Source: Opitutaceae bacterium (GTDB lineage Bacteria > Verrucomicrobiota > Verrucomicrobiia > Opitutales > Opitutaceae). From it: a DNA stretch of 40,662 nt. Below the pieces are notes generated by a model. That model worked only from the letters and a program-made list of their open reading frames with translations. It was not told the origin of the DNA and did no database searches. Positions 7,712 to 15,528 of this stretch are shown here, in pieces; position 1 is the first letter of the stretch, and every line of letters begins with the position of its first letter. The stretch lies in assembly GCA_028281165.1 (NCBI GenBank), contig JANQKI010000237.1:1-40662 (forward strand), read 5' to 3'. A program made the position numbers and the translations under genes.

Positions 7712-9199
7712 ATGACGACTATCGAAAGCTTCACTCCCGTCTGGGCTTGCATTGTTTCCCTGCTAGCGGCGATTCCCATCGTCTTCTTTGGCAAGTCTCC
7801 CAACCTGCGGGAAGGATCGACTTTCGTGGCAGGATTCATAAAACTAGCCTTGGTCGTTTCCATGCTGCCTACGATCCTAAGCGGCTCCACCATCGAGTAT
7901 ACGCTTTGGGAAATCGTGCCCAATCTCAAGATCGCCTTTAGGGTGGACGGACTGGGCATGCTTTTCGGTCTGGTAGCCTCGTCGCTTTGGATTCTTACCT
8001 CGTTGTACTCAATTGGATACATGCGAGGCTTGAAGGAGCACTCGCAAACGCGCTTCTACGCCTTCTTCGCCGTATCGCTTTCCGCCACCATCGGCGTCGC
8101 TTTCTCCGCTAATCTCTTCACGCTTTACCTCTTCTACGAGATGCTGTCGCTGGCTACTTATCCGCTGGTCACGCATCACCAGGACAAGGAAGCTCGCACG
8201 GGCGGCAGAACCTATCTCACCTATCTGCTCAGCACCTCCATCGGCTTCGTGCTGCCGGCCCTGATCTATGTATTCATAAAAACCGGCAGCAGTCTCGATT
8301 TTTCCGGCAATGGATTCCTGGAAGGCCACATCGGCTCCAGCGAAGCCGTGATCCTTCTTCTGCTCCTCACCTTCGGTTTCGCCAAGTGCGGCCTCATGCC
8401 GTTCCATTCTTGGCTGCCGGGGGCCATGGTAGCGCCAACGCCGGTCAGCGCCCTGCTGCATGCCGTGGCAGTGGTCAAAGTAGGCGTCTTTTGTATCCTA
8501 CGGGTTGATACAGGCGTCTTTGGCATCGAATATCTAATTACGGAGAATCTGGGCGTCATCGTCAGTTGGATAGCCGCTTTCACCATCGTCGTCTCTTCGC
8601 TCATCGCCCTCACGCAGGATAACCTGAAACGCCGTCTGGCCTTCTCTACGGTGGGCCAGCTGTCCTATATTATCCTAGGCGTGTCTCTCCTGACGCCGCA
8701 GGGTCTGACGGGCAGCATGATGCACATCAGCATGCACGCTTTCGGCAAAATCACTCTCTTCTTTTGCGCGGGAGCGATATTCCAGGCCACTGGCAAGAAA
8801 TACATTAGCGAGATGGTCGGGCTAGGCAACCGCATGCCCATAACCATGATCGCCTTTTTCATTGGGTCGATAAGCGTCATCGGCCTGCCTTTAGGAGGAG
8901 GTTTCTGGAGCAAGTTCTACCTTCTTTGGGGCACGGTCTCCGGCGGCCAATTCGCGATGCTGATCGTACTGCTGATCAGCTCGTTTCTCAACGCGGCCTA
9001 CTTCTTCCCGATCGCCTTCAAGGCTTTCTTCTGCAAGCCCGAGGAATCCTTGTTCGAAAAGAAATTCCAAGAGGCTCATCCCTGCTCGGTCATCGCTCTA
9101 TCTGTCACAGCTATCGCCTCCATAGCCCTTTTCATCTATCCAGAACCTTTCTTCTCGCTGGCGGAGATGGCCGCCAGCGTATACCTGAACTCGAACTAA
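7712..9199 (+). CDS. Mrp-type antiporter subunit D, copy 2 (NuoM-like)
   Basis: 495 aa NuoL/M/N-family membrane subunit. TM5 Glu143 (LFYEMLSLATYP), TM7 Lys225 (seven residues before HSWLP), TM8 Lys256 (HAVAVVKVG) and a TM12 Lys (GGFWSKFYLL) are all present, so this copy looks competent as a proton channel. The motif MVAPTPVSALLHA is closest to NuoL/MrpA-type subunits. It may take the place of the N-terminal half of MrpA, which is otherwise missing from the operon (inference). It is distinct in sequence from copy 1, so this is not a recent duplication. Confidence 0.9.
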   Translation: MTTIESFTPVWACIVSLLAAIPIVFFGKSPNLREGSTFVAGFIKLALVVSMLPTILSGSTIEYTLWEIVPNLKIAFRVDGLGMLFGLVASSLWILTSLYSIGYMRGLKEHSQTRFYAFFAVSLSATIGVAFSANLFTLYLFYEMLSLATYPLVTHHQDKEARTGGRTYLTYLLSTSIGFVLPALIYVFIKTGSSLDFSGNGFLEGHIGSSEAVILLLLLTFGFAKCGLMPFHSWLPGAMVAPTPVSALLHAVAVVKVGVFCILRVDTGVFGIEYLITENLGVIVSWIAAFTIVVSSLIALTQDNLKRRLAFSTVGQLSYIILGVSLLTPQGLTGSMMHISMHAFGKITLFFCAGAIFQATGKKYISEMVGLGNRMPITMIAFFIGSISVIGLPLGGGFWSKFYLLWGTVSGGQFAMLIVLLISSFLNAAYFFPIAFKAFFCKPEESLFEKKFQEAHPCSVIALSVTAIASIALFIYPEPFFSLAEMAASVYLNSN

Positions 9200-9209
9200 A
9201 CAGCGCGCC

Positions 9210-9356
9210 ATGGAAAAGCCACTACAGGAGCTCAAGCATGAAGCAATACCAGGCTACAAGCCGGCCTTCATGGTCATCATGACTCTTTTCGTCATTTATC
9301 TGGCGATCATCATCCTCATGGCTCCCGACGGAGGAGCAACCCACGGGCACCACTAG
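9210..9356 (+). CDS. 48-aa single-helix microprotein of the antiporter operon
   Basis: A short gene between two antiporter subunits, with ATG at 9210 and TAG at 9354-9356. The 48 residues have a charged N-terminus (MEKPLQELKHEAIPGYK), one transmembrane helix (about 18-38, AFMVIMTLFVIYLAIIILM) and a tail ending GGATHGHH, again His-rich. It begins 10 bases after the preceding stop, and its reading frame fills the gap to the next gene. No family is recognised. Position, size and one helix suggest a small accessory or assembly subunit of the antiporter complex. Confidence 0.7.
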   Translation: MEKPLQELKHEAIPGYKPAFMVIMTLFVIYLAIIILMAPDGGATHGHH

Positions 9357-9387
9357 AAAGTCGAATACACGAAGACCGAAAATCGCC

Positions 9388-9648
9388 ATGGACAGCCAGG
9401 ACAAGACAGAAAAGCTATCGAAGAACGTGAAGCGTATCGTTTACGGCCTATTCGCCCTTTGCGTCGCCGTCTTTCTTGTCGACTTCCTCTTCCTTCTCGA
9501 GCGATTCGACAAGCACGCCCTTTACGAGTGGGAAAACTGGCCGGGCTTTTACGCTGTATTCGGCTTCGTGGCCTGCGTGCTGCTCGTATTGATTTCCAAA
9601 TACATTTTGCGACCACTGGTGAAAAGAGACGAGGACTACTATGAATAG
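9388..9648 (+). CDS. 86-aa two-helix membrane protein of the antiporter operon
   Basis: 86 residues with two predicted membrane helices (about 17-38 and 53-70). The N-terminus is charged (MDSQDKTEKLSKNVK) and the C-terminus is RPLVKRDEDYYE. The stop at 9646-9648 overlaps the ATG of the next D-like gene at 9641, so expression is probably coupled. I do not recognise the family. Placed between D2 and D3, it is probably a small accessory subunit of the antiporter. Confidence 0.75.
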   Translation: MDSQDKTEKLSKNVKRIVYGLFALCVAVFLVDFLFLLERFDKHALYEWENWPGFYAVFGFVACVLLVLISKYILRPLVKRDEDYYE

Positions 9649-11413
9649 CGCCCCTCCACAATTCATTCTACTACTGGGCGCCCTGCTGATCCCTCTTCTC
9701 AAGGGGAAGCTGAAAGCGGCTTACATGCTGGCCCTTCCGCTTCTGGCTTTCTACAGCTATTTGCAAATGGAGGTGGGGACCTACTGGACCTACGAGATTC
9801 TCAATTTCGAGCTCGTTTTCGGTCGAGCGGACAAGCTGAGTCTGCTTTTCGTAAACGTGTTCACGGTCGCCGCTTTCATAGCGACCCTCTACAATCTGCA
9901 GTGCAAAAACAATCTCGAGTACTTCGCCGGGTTTCTCTACGCCGGCTGCGCCATTGGCATGGTCCTGGCAGGCGACATGATCACCATGTTCCTATTTTGG
10001 GAAATGCTGACCACGGGAGCTTTCCTACTCATCCTGTGCCGCAGGACCAAGGAGTCCCTAAGCGCGGCCTTACGCTACGCGCTGGTTCACGTGGTCGGGG
10101 GCCTCATTCTCTTTGCTGGCATCGTGCTACGCCTGAAGGAAACCGGATCAGCGGAGTTCGGCCATATCGGACTCGATGGTCTTTCCTCTTATCTTATCTT
10201 CATCGGCTTTGGTCTGAATTGCGCCTGGCCAGTGCTTCATGCCTGGCTACCGGACACATATCCGGAAGCGACCATTGGCGGCGTTGTTTTCATGGCGACC
10301 TTCACCACCAAAGGGGCCGTCTACGCGCTGATGCGCGGCTACGGGGGCGAGCCCTCGCTGATATGGATCGGCATGGCCATGGCCACTTTTCCGATCTTCT
10401 ACGCGGTGCTGGAAAACGATTTGAGGAAGGTCTTGGCCTACAGCTTGATCAATCAAGTTGGCTTCATGGTGGTCGGCGTGGGCATTGGCACCGACATGTC
10501 TATGAACGGGGCGGCCGCGCACGTGTATTGCCATATCTTATACAAAGCTCTGCTCTTCATGTCTATGGGGGCGGTGCTTCTGCAGACCGGCAAGATCAAG
10601 GCCACCGAATTGGGAGGACTCTTTCGGTGCATGCCCTTCACTGGGATCTGTTGCATGATCGGGGCCGCTTCGATTTCGGCCTTCCCTCTCTTCAGCGGAT
10701 TCGTGAGTAAATCAATGGTCATGTCGGCAGCCGCAGAGGGGCATTTCACCATCATCTGGCTCGCCCTGCTCTTCGCGTCAGCTGGGGTCTTCCATCACGC
10801 CGGCATCAAGATCCCCTTCTTCGCTTTCTTCTCGCACGATTCGGGCATCCGCGTGAAGGAGGCTCCGCTCAATATGCGTATCGCCATGGGGATTGCCGCT
10901 TTTCTGTGCATTTTCATCGGCATGTTCCCCAACCTGACCATCTACCCGATTCTGCCGTTCGGGGAAGTGACGTATGTTCCCTACACCTTCGCCCACGTAA
11001 ATGGACAGTTCATGCTGCTGATCTTCTCGGCCCTCGCCTTTACCATGATGATGATGTCGGGCATTTATCCCGCGGAGATCCGCTCCATCAACCTCGACGC
11101 CGACGGGTGGTACCGGAAAAGCTTTCGCTTTGGTTATACGCTTTTCGACAAGTCCTTGAACGGACTAAACGCTTGGGCTCATCGAACCATTGTTGGCGGG
11201 CTAGTTGGCTCGATCGGAAGGACGGCGACCGAAGGCTCATCGCGATTTTTGATTTTACTGCTTACGCCCTACTGGACCTTTACGGGAAGAAATGGAGAGG
11301 ATCAGCAAAGTCTACGTTCCGACATTCGCCTAAGGATGGAAAAAGGAGCCTTTCCCATAGGAGCGACCGCTTGCCTTTCAGTGCTTTTGCTCGGGATACT
11401 GTTCTTCTTTTAA
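9641..11413 (+). CDS. Mrp-type antiporter subunit D, copy 3 (divergent, extended C-terminus)
   Basis: 590 aa NuoL/M/N-family protein, about 90 residues longer than the other two copies. The extra length is a C-terminal amphipathic region (about 480-565, RFGYTLFDKSLNGLNAW onward) and a last membrane helix, as seen in NuoL-like subunits with lateral helices. TM5 Glu121 (FLFWEMLTTGA) and TM8 Lys224 (ATFTTKGAVY) are kept, as is a late Lys in SGFVSKSMVM. The TM7 Lys, however, is replaced: residue 193, seven before the HAWLP histidine, is Asn in GLNCAWPVLHAWLP. This third copy may therefore conduct differently or be structural. It is the last antiporter gene; the YceI-like gene starts 3 bases later. 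Confidence 0.9.
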   Translation: MNSAPPQFILLLGALLIPLLKGKLKAAYMLALPLLAFYSYLQMEVGTYWTYEILNFELVFGRADKLSLLFVNVFTVAAFIATLYNLQCKNNLEYFAGFLYAGCAIGMVLAGDMITMFLFWEMLTTGAFLLILCRRTKESLSAALRYALVHVVGGLILFAGIVLRLKETGSAEFGHIGLDGLSSYLIFIGFGLNCAWPVLHAWLPDTYPEATIGGVVFMATFTTKGAVYALMRGYGGEPSLIWIGMAMATFPIFYAVLENDLRKVLAYSLINQVGFMVVGVGIGTDMSMNGAAAHVYCHILYKALLFMSMGAVLLQTGKIKATELGGLFRCMPFTGICCMIGAASISAFPLFSGFVSKSMVMSAAAEGHFTIIWLALLFASAGVFHHAGIKIPFFAFFSHDSGIRVKEAPLNMRIAMGIAAFLCIFIGMFPNLTIYPILPFGEVTYVPYTFAHVNGQFMLLIFSALAFTMMMMSGIYPAEIRSINLDADGWYRKSFRFGYTLFDKSLNGLNAWAHRTIVGGLVGSIGRTATEGSSRFLILLLTPYWTFTGRNGEDQQSLRSDIRLRMEKGAFPIGATACLSVLLLGILFFF

Positions 11414-11416
11414 ACC

Positions 11417-11980
11417 ATGAAGAACAAGCGAGGCTATGTTTTCCTTATATGCATAGCTTGGCCGTGTTTTAACGCTTATAGCGAATCGTTGTCATTGCAG
11501 GTCGACTACGAAAATTCATCTATCCGGATCATCGGAAAGGCTCTTGGATTCGTTCCAGCGGGTTTCGCGTTTAAGACTTTTCGGGCTGAAGTATCATTAG
11601 AGAAGGACTCGCTCCAAATGACAAAGGCTGTATTCAGTCTTCCCTACAAGGAACTCAGCTCGGGGTCTGAAATGAAGGATCGAAGGATCCATGCGTGGCT
11701 CGATGTCGAGAACCATCCGAATGGCCAATTCGAGCTGACTGAAAATCTTTTAGAAAAGGGTCGAAGCGTTGCCAAAGGCAGGCTCCTGCTCCATGGCCAA
11801 ACAGAGATTGCTCAGTTTGAATACGAGTCCACCAAAAAGGATGAAGATACGGTCGCCTTAAATGCGGTTGCGAAGATCGATTACCGAAACTGGGGATTGC
11901 CTATTTTTCGGGTCTTCATCTTTGGAGTGAATCCGACGCTGGAAATTCGGCTGCATCTAGAAGGCAAACTGGCTCGTTAA
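11417..11980 (+). CDS. YceI-family periplasmic lipid/isoprenoid-binding protein
   Basis: 187 aa with a signal peptide (about 1-22, GYVFLICIAWPCFNAYSES). A YceI-like beta-barrel follows: an N-terminal strand with IRIIGKALGFVPAGF, then SGSEMKDRRIHAWLDVENHP (the family's MKDRxxHxWLDxxxxP region), and a C-terminal DYRNWGLPIFRVFIFGVNP. YceI proteins bind long isoprenoid or amphipathic lipids in a central cavity. It starts three bases after the antiporter operon and 15 bases before the methyltransferase, so it links the two gene groups in one transcript. Carriage of a polyketide-derived lipid or quinone is an inference from context. Confidence 0.78.
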   Translation: MKNKRGYVFLICIAWPCFNAYSESLSLQVDYENSSIRIIGKALGFVPAGFAFKTFRAEVSLEKDSLQMTKAVFSLPYKELSSGSEMKDRRIHAWLDVENHPNGQFELTENLLEKGRSVAKGRLLLHGQTEIAQFEYESTKKDEDTVALNAVAKIDYRNWGLPIFRVFIFGVNPTLEIRLHLEGKLAR

Positions 11981-11995
11981 TATTAACGCTAAACT

Positions 11996-12655
11996 ATGCA
12001 ACGCGTCGTTAAGCCTGAAATTCTGGATACGCTTGAATTCGATCATCCAGATGCCGTAAAGAATAGGAAAGACATCCTGCTTCTTAATCGACTGATGGGC
12101 AATTATGGCTGGCTTGAAAAGCAACTGCAAAAGCGTTTGGAACCTGGCGATAAAATATTGGAAATCGGAGCAGGAGCAGGCGATTTCGCTCGCAGGAAGG
12201 GAGTCGCTGTCGCTTCTGCCAAAATACTGCGCTACGACGGTCTAGACCTTTGTCCAGCTCCCTACGATTGGCCTGAATCCTCGCGATGGTGGCATTGCGA
12301 TATTCAAGAATTCGATCAATGGCTCGAATACGATATCGTATTGGCTAATTTCATACTCCATCAATTCGACGATAATGTTTTAAAAAAGATTGGAGAAAAA
12401 ATAAGAGAGAAAGGAGGACCACGACTCCTTATTGCCAGCGAGCTAGCTCGCCGCAAGCTCCACCTTTTCCAACTGAAATTCGCTGCCTTGCTGGGAATAA
12501 ACTATGTGACAAAACATGACGCTGCCGCCAGCATTGAAGCTGGCTTCTTGGGGAACGAATTGGCTAGCAGCTTGGGCCTGGAACATGAGAATTGGCAGAC
12601 CGAAGTGAAGATTGGCTGGCTCGGCCAGTACTACCTGATAGCCGAACGAAAGTAA
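11996..12655 (+). CDS. SAM-dependent class I methyltransferase
   Basis: 219 aa with a class I methyltransferase fold. The SAM-binding motif I is ILEIGAGAGDFAR (about 54-66); a motif II-like acidic turn YDGLDLCPAPYDWP and a motif IV-like YDIVLANFILHQF follow. It lies between the YceI gene and the FAD oxidoreductase with only four bases to the latter. With the type III polyketide synthase downstream it fits the methylation step of phenolic lipid or alkylquinone formation, as SrsB does in Streptomyces griseus (known system; the assignment here is inference). O- or C-methylation cannot be told from the sequence. Confidence 0.82.
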   Translation: MQRVVKPEILDTLEFDHPDAVKNRKDILLLNRLMGNYGWLEKQLQKRLEPGDKILEIGAGAGDFARRKGVAVASAKILRYDGLDLCPAPYDWPESSRWWHCDIQEFDQWLEYDIVLANFILHQFDDNVLKKIGEKIREKGGPRLLIASELARRKLHLFQLKFAALLGINYVTKHDAAASIEAGFLGNELASSLGLEHENWQTEVKIGWLGQYYLIAERK

Positions 12656-12659
12656 AGGC

Positions 12660-13685
12660 GTGACGAAAAAGAGAAACATCACGATTATCGGTGGAGGTCT
12701 AGCCGGCCTTTCGCTGGGCATTGCCTTGCGGAATCATGGTGTATCCACAAAAGTGATAGAAGCAGGTCAGTATCCGAGGCATAAGGTTTGTGGCGAGTTC
12801 ATTTCGGGCGTATCCGAAGAATCTCTTAAAGATCTGGGAATAGAACAGCTATTTAAAGACGCCATTCGGCACAGAAATGTTCAGTGGCGTCTGGGAGAAA
12901 AGGTGTTTCGTCGAGACTCTCTCCCGAGCGACGCTCTTGGCATTTCTCGCTACGCTCTTGACGAAAGGCTGGCAGGAGAGTTCGAACGCATCGGTGGAGA
13001 GCTTGTAACGGACAGAAGAGTAGCAAAACTGGACCAGAAGGAAGGCGTTGTATGGTCGGCAGGCAGGCAGGCCGAACCTTCAAAATGGATCGGCCTTAAA
13101 GCTCATTTCGATGACCTGGAATTGGAATGCGATCTTGAGCTTCGATTAGGTCGAGGAGCCTACGTGGGAGCTTCTAGAATTGAAAATGGGAAAGTAAATG
13201 TCTGCGGGCTGTTTCAAAGGCGAAAAAGTATTCAAGCTTCTAGGACAACAGCTCTCGTTTCTTACGTACGAGCAACCGGCTTGGATTCTTTCGCGGATCG
13301 ACTTGAATCCAGCAGGATGGATCCCCAAAGCGCCAGCGGCGTATCCGCGCTGGCTTTCGCGAAAACAGATAAAGATTCAGATCGTATCCAGATCGGCGAT
13401 GCATTCGCGGTCATGCCTCCTTTTACGGGAAACGGCATGTCGCTCGCTTTTGAGAGCGCCCTCGTTGCCGTTCCTTTCCTTAAACAATATGGAGAGGCTA
13501 GCATGAACTGGCAGGAGACTGTTCGTAAAACCCAAAAAGCCCTGAAAGAAGCGTTTGGTTTTCGACTCCATGTCTCGCGCTACCTTCACCCCTGGATTCA
13601 TAGCCGGTTTGGACAAAACGCGTTTTTCACGCTTTCCAAAGCTCGACTCGTCCCGTTTCAAACGCTTCTCCGCCAAGTCCGATGA
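12660..13685 (+). CDS. FAD-dependent oxidoreductase (geranylgeranyl reductase/monooxygenase-like)
   Basis: 341 aa, GTG start four bases after the methyltransferase stop. The Rossmann FAD motif is ITIIGGGLAGLSLG (7-20). The motif PRHKVCGEFISG (about 39-50) and a second FAD motif IGDAFAVMPPFTGNGMS (about 246) place it in the flavoprotein family that includes geranylgeranyl reductases, FixC-like proteins and aromatic monooxygenases. In context it is likely a hydroxylase acting on the polyketide ring (as SrsC) or a reductase of an isoprenoid chain (inference). The C-terminal part (about 290-341) has an amphipathic RLHVSRYLHPWIHSRFG segment that could hold it at the membrane. Confidence 0.82.
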   Translation: MTKKRNITIIGGGLAGLSLGIALRNHGVSTKVIEAGQYPRHKVCGEFISGVSEESLKDLGIEQLFKDAIRHRNVQWRLGEKVFRRDSLPSDALGISRYALDERLAGEFERIGGELVTDRRVAKLDQKEGVVWSAGRQAEPSKWIGLKAHFDDLELECDLELRLGRGAYVGASRIENGKVNVCGLFQRRKSIQASRTTALVSYVRATGLDSFADRLESSRMDPQSASGVSALAFAKTDKDSDRIQIGDAFAVMPPFTGNGMSLAFESALVAVPFLKQYGEASMNWQETVRKTQKALKEAFGFRLHVSRYLHPWIHSRFGQNAFFTLSKARLVPFQTLLRQVR

Positions 13686-13795
13686 TTAATAGCGGCGCCA
13701 AACTATCGAATTGCGCAATAGAACCATCTCCCTATTGGTTAGCCACGTAGTCTGACCCGGACATCTTAAAGAAGACCCACACCTTCTGAAACAAC

Positions 13796-14842
13796 ATGTA
13801 CCTTCAAGCCCTAGCGAATCGCGTCCCTCCGCAAAGCTTTGTCCAAGAGGAGCTTTGGAATGCGTATCGAAAGTCTGAATCTCAGTGGAGTTTAAAGACC
13901 ATTTCCAAGGGAATAATCGAAAAGGTGCTCCTTGGGGACAATGGGGTCGAGAAAAGGCATTTCGCTTTAGCCGACCTCGAGGCCGTCCCGAAAATGGACG
14001 CGGAAACCTTGAATCGCCAATACGAGATCGAGGCGCCACGCCTAGCTAAAACGGCATTCGAAGAGAGTTTGGAGAAAGCCCACCTCAAAGCGGATGAAAT
14101 CGACGCCCTCATCATTTGCACCTGTACGGGCTACATTTGTCCCGGCATAACAAGTCATGTGGCAGAGCAAACGGGCATGCGACGCGACGCTTTGCTACTC
14201 GATCTGGTAGGTCTTGGCTGCGGCGCTTCCATTCCTGCCATTCGAAATGCTGCATCGATTATAGGAGCCAATCCTCAGGCAAAGGTAGCCGTCATCGCCG
14301 TGGAAATCTGCTCGGCCGCTTTCTATCTCGATGATGATCCTGGCGTAATCATCAGCGCCTGCCTTTTTGGCGATGGAGCCTCGGCCTCAATTTGGTCAGG
14401 CTCGTCAAACGGCGGCTATCCTCTGCGGGCTGAGGACTTTGATACGTGGCACGAACCGGAAAAACGTGAGATTCTACGTTTCGAAAACAGCGGAGGAAAA
14501 TTGCGCAACCGCTTGCATATCACAGTTCCTCCCCAAGCAGCTCAGGCCGTAGAAAAGTTGCTGAGACGCTCCCAAGAACGCAACGAGCGTCCAATTTCCC
14601 AGGTAATTTCCCACACCGGAGGCAGAAATGTTTTGCTCGCTCTGGAACGAGCGATTCCAGAGTACAAGCTCGATCCCAGCAAAGAAGTACTGAGAAAGTA
14701 CGGAAACATGAGCAGCCCTTCCGTGATGTTCGCCCTGGAAGAATTTCTCTCGGAGAACGAACCACCCGAAAATGGAGATATTTGGCTCACGGCCTTTGGT
14801 GCCGGCTTCGCCGCTCATAGCTTTCGTTTAGTGCAAGATTAG
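13796..14842 (+). CDS. Type III polyketide synthase (chalcone/stilbene synthase family)
   Basis: 348 aa, about the usual length. It catalyses iterative malonyl-CoA condensation on an acyl starter to give resorcinol-, phloroglucinol- or pyrone-type products. The thiolase-fold catalytic triad can be placed: Cys142 (LVGLGCGASIP), His273 (SHTGGRNVL) and Asn304 (YGNMSSPSV). The C-terminal loop reads FGAGFAAHS, the counterpart of the family's GFGPG loop. The start ATG at 13796 lacks a Shine-Dalgarno. It follows the FAD oxidoreductase after 110 bases. With the methyltransferase, oxidoreductase and YceI genes it forms a plausible phenolic-lipid or methylated-quinone pathway. Starter chain length cannot be predicted reliably. 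Confidence 0.9.
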   Translation: MYLQALANRVPPQSFVQEELWNAYRKSESQWSLKTISKGIIEKVLLGDNGVEKRHFALADLEAVPKMDAETLNRQYEIEAPRLAKTAFEESLEKAHLKADEIDALIICTCTGYICPGITSHVAEQTGMRRDALLLDLVGLGCGASIPAIRNAASIIGANPQAKVAVIAVEICSAAFYLDDDPGVIISACLFGDGASASIWSGSSNGGYPLRAEDFDTWHEPEKREILRFENSGGKLRNRLHITVPPQAAQAVEKLLRRSQERNERPISQVISHTGGRNVLLALERAIPEYKLDPSKEVLRKYGNMSSPSVMFALEEFLSENEPPENGDIWLTAFGAGFAAHSFRLVQD

Positions 14843-14993
14843 CTAAAACGGGCGCTGAATCTACAAGAGCAAAGTGATTCATAAATAGTCCAAAGACTGC
14901 TTTTTAAGGAGCTGAAAATTCGGGTAAAATCTGGAGGCAATCGAGGGGAAAACACCCTCAAGTCGACCAACGCAAAATCCGATAAATAGCGGC

Positions 14994-15509
14994 ATGTTTG
15001 CCTCAACAAAAGAGAAGCCCGACTCCAAGGTGCATTGCTTAGCCTATTATAGCAAAGGAACAAGGCAATACTCCGAGGAAGCGCTTCAGAATATTTTGAG
15101 AAAGTCACGCTACAACAATAGTCGGGATGGCATTTCCGGCATACTGCTATACGTGAAAGGATCGTTCTTTCAACTTTTGGAAGGTCCAAGCGAAAAGGTC
15201 TATGCGACGTTTGCAAGGATTGCCAAGGACCGTCGACATCATGGCATCTCGGTCATTTACGACAGCTTGATTGAAAGACGCCATTTTCCGCAATGGAGCA
15301 TGGGCTTCCCCTCTCCAAACTCCGAAATGCTAGAAAAGCTGATCGGCTACGTAGATATATGCTCAGCAGGGGAAAGGGACCTGGAATTACTTAAAACGCA
15401 TCGAAGCGGCGTTTACGCGACCCTTTCCAGCTTGGGACAAAATCTAGGCAAAGCCGTCGGAGTAAACCAAGCCCCTTCGCTCGAACCGGAGAAGGCCACA
15501 GCTTTTTAA
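14994..15509 (+). CDS. BLUF-domain blue-light photoreceptor
   Basis: 171 aa: a BLUF domain (about 12-105) followed by a short helical tail. BLUF proteins bind FAD and switch on blue light. All key residues fall at the spacing of Rhodobacter AppA: Tyr18 (LAYYS), Asn42 (SRYNN), Gln60 (SFFQLLEG), Trp101 and Met103 (QWSMGF); AppA has Tyr21, Asn45, Gln63, Trp104 and Met106. There is no output domain, so it must act by binding a partner, like PixD or BlrB. It is convergent with the end of the chemotaxis operon, 19 bases away, which suggests but does not prove a role in light-dependent behaviour. No Shine-Dalgarno is seen upstream. Confidence 0.9.
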   Translation: MFASTKEKPDSKVHCLAYYSKGTRQYSEEALQNILRKSRYNNSRDGISGILLYVKGSFFQLLEGPSEKVYATFARIAKDRRHHGISVIYDSLIERRHFPQWSMGFPSPNSEMLEKLIGYVDICSAGERDLELLKTHRSGVYATLSSLGQNLGKAVGVNQAPSLEPEKATAF

Positions 15510-15528
15510 GGCTTTCGAAACGCCTAGG

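Noticed and set aside
14887..14905. Terminator after the type III PKS (AGTC/GACT then T5)
   Set aside because: A four-base-pair stem is too weak to support a call.
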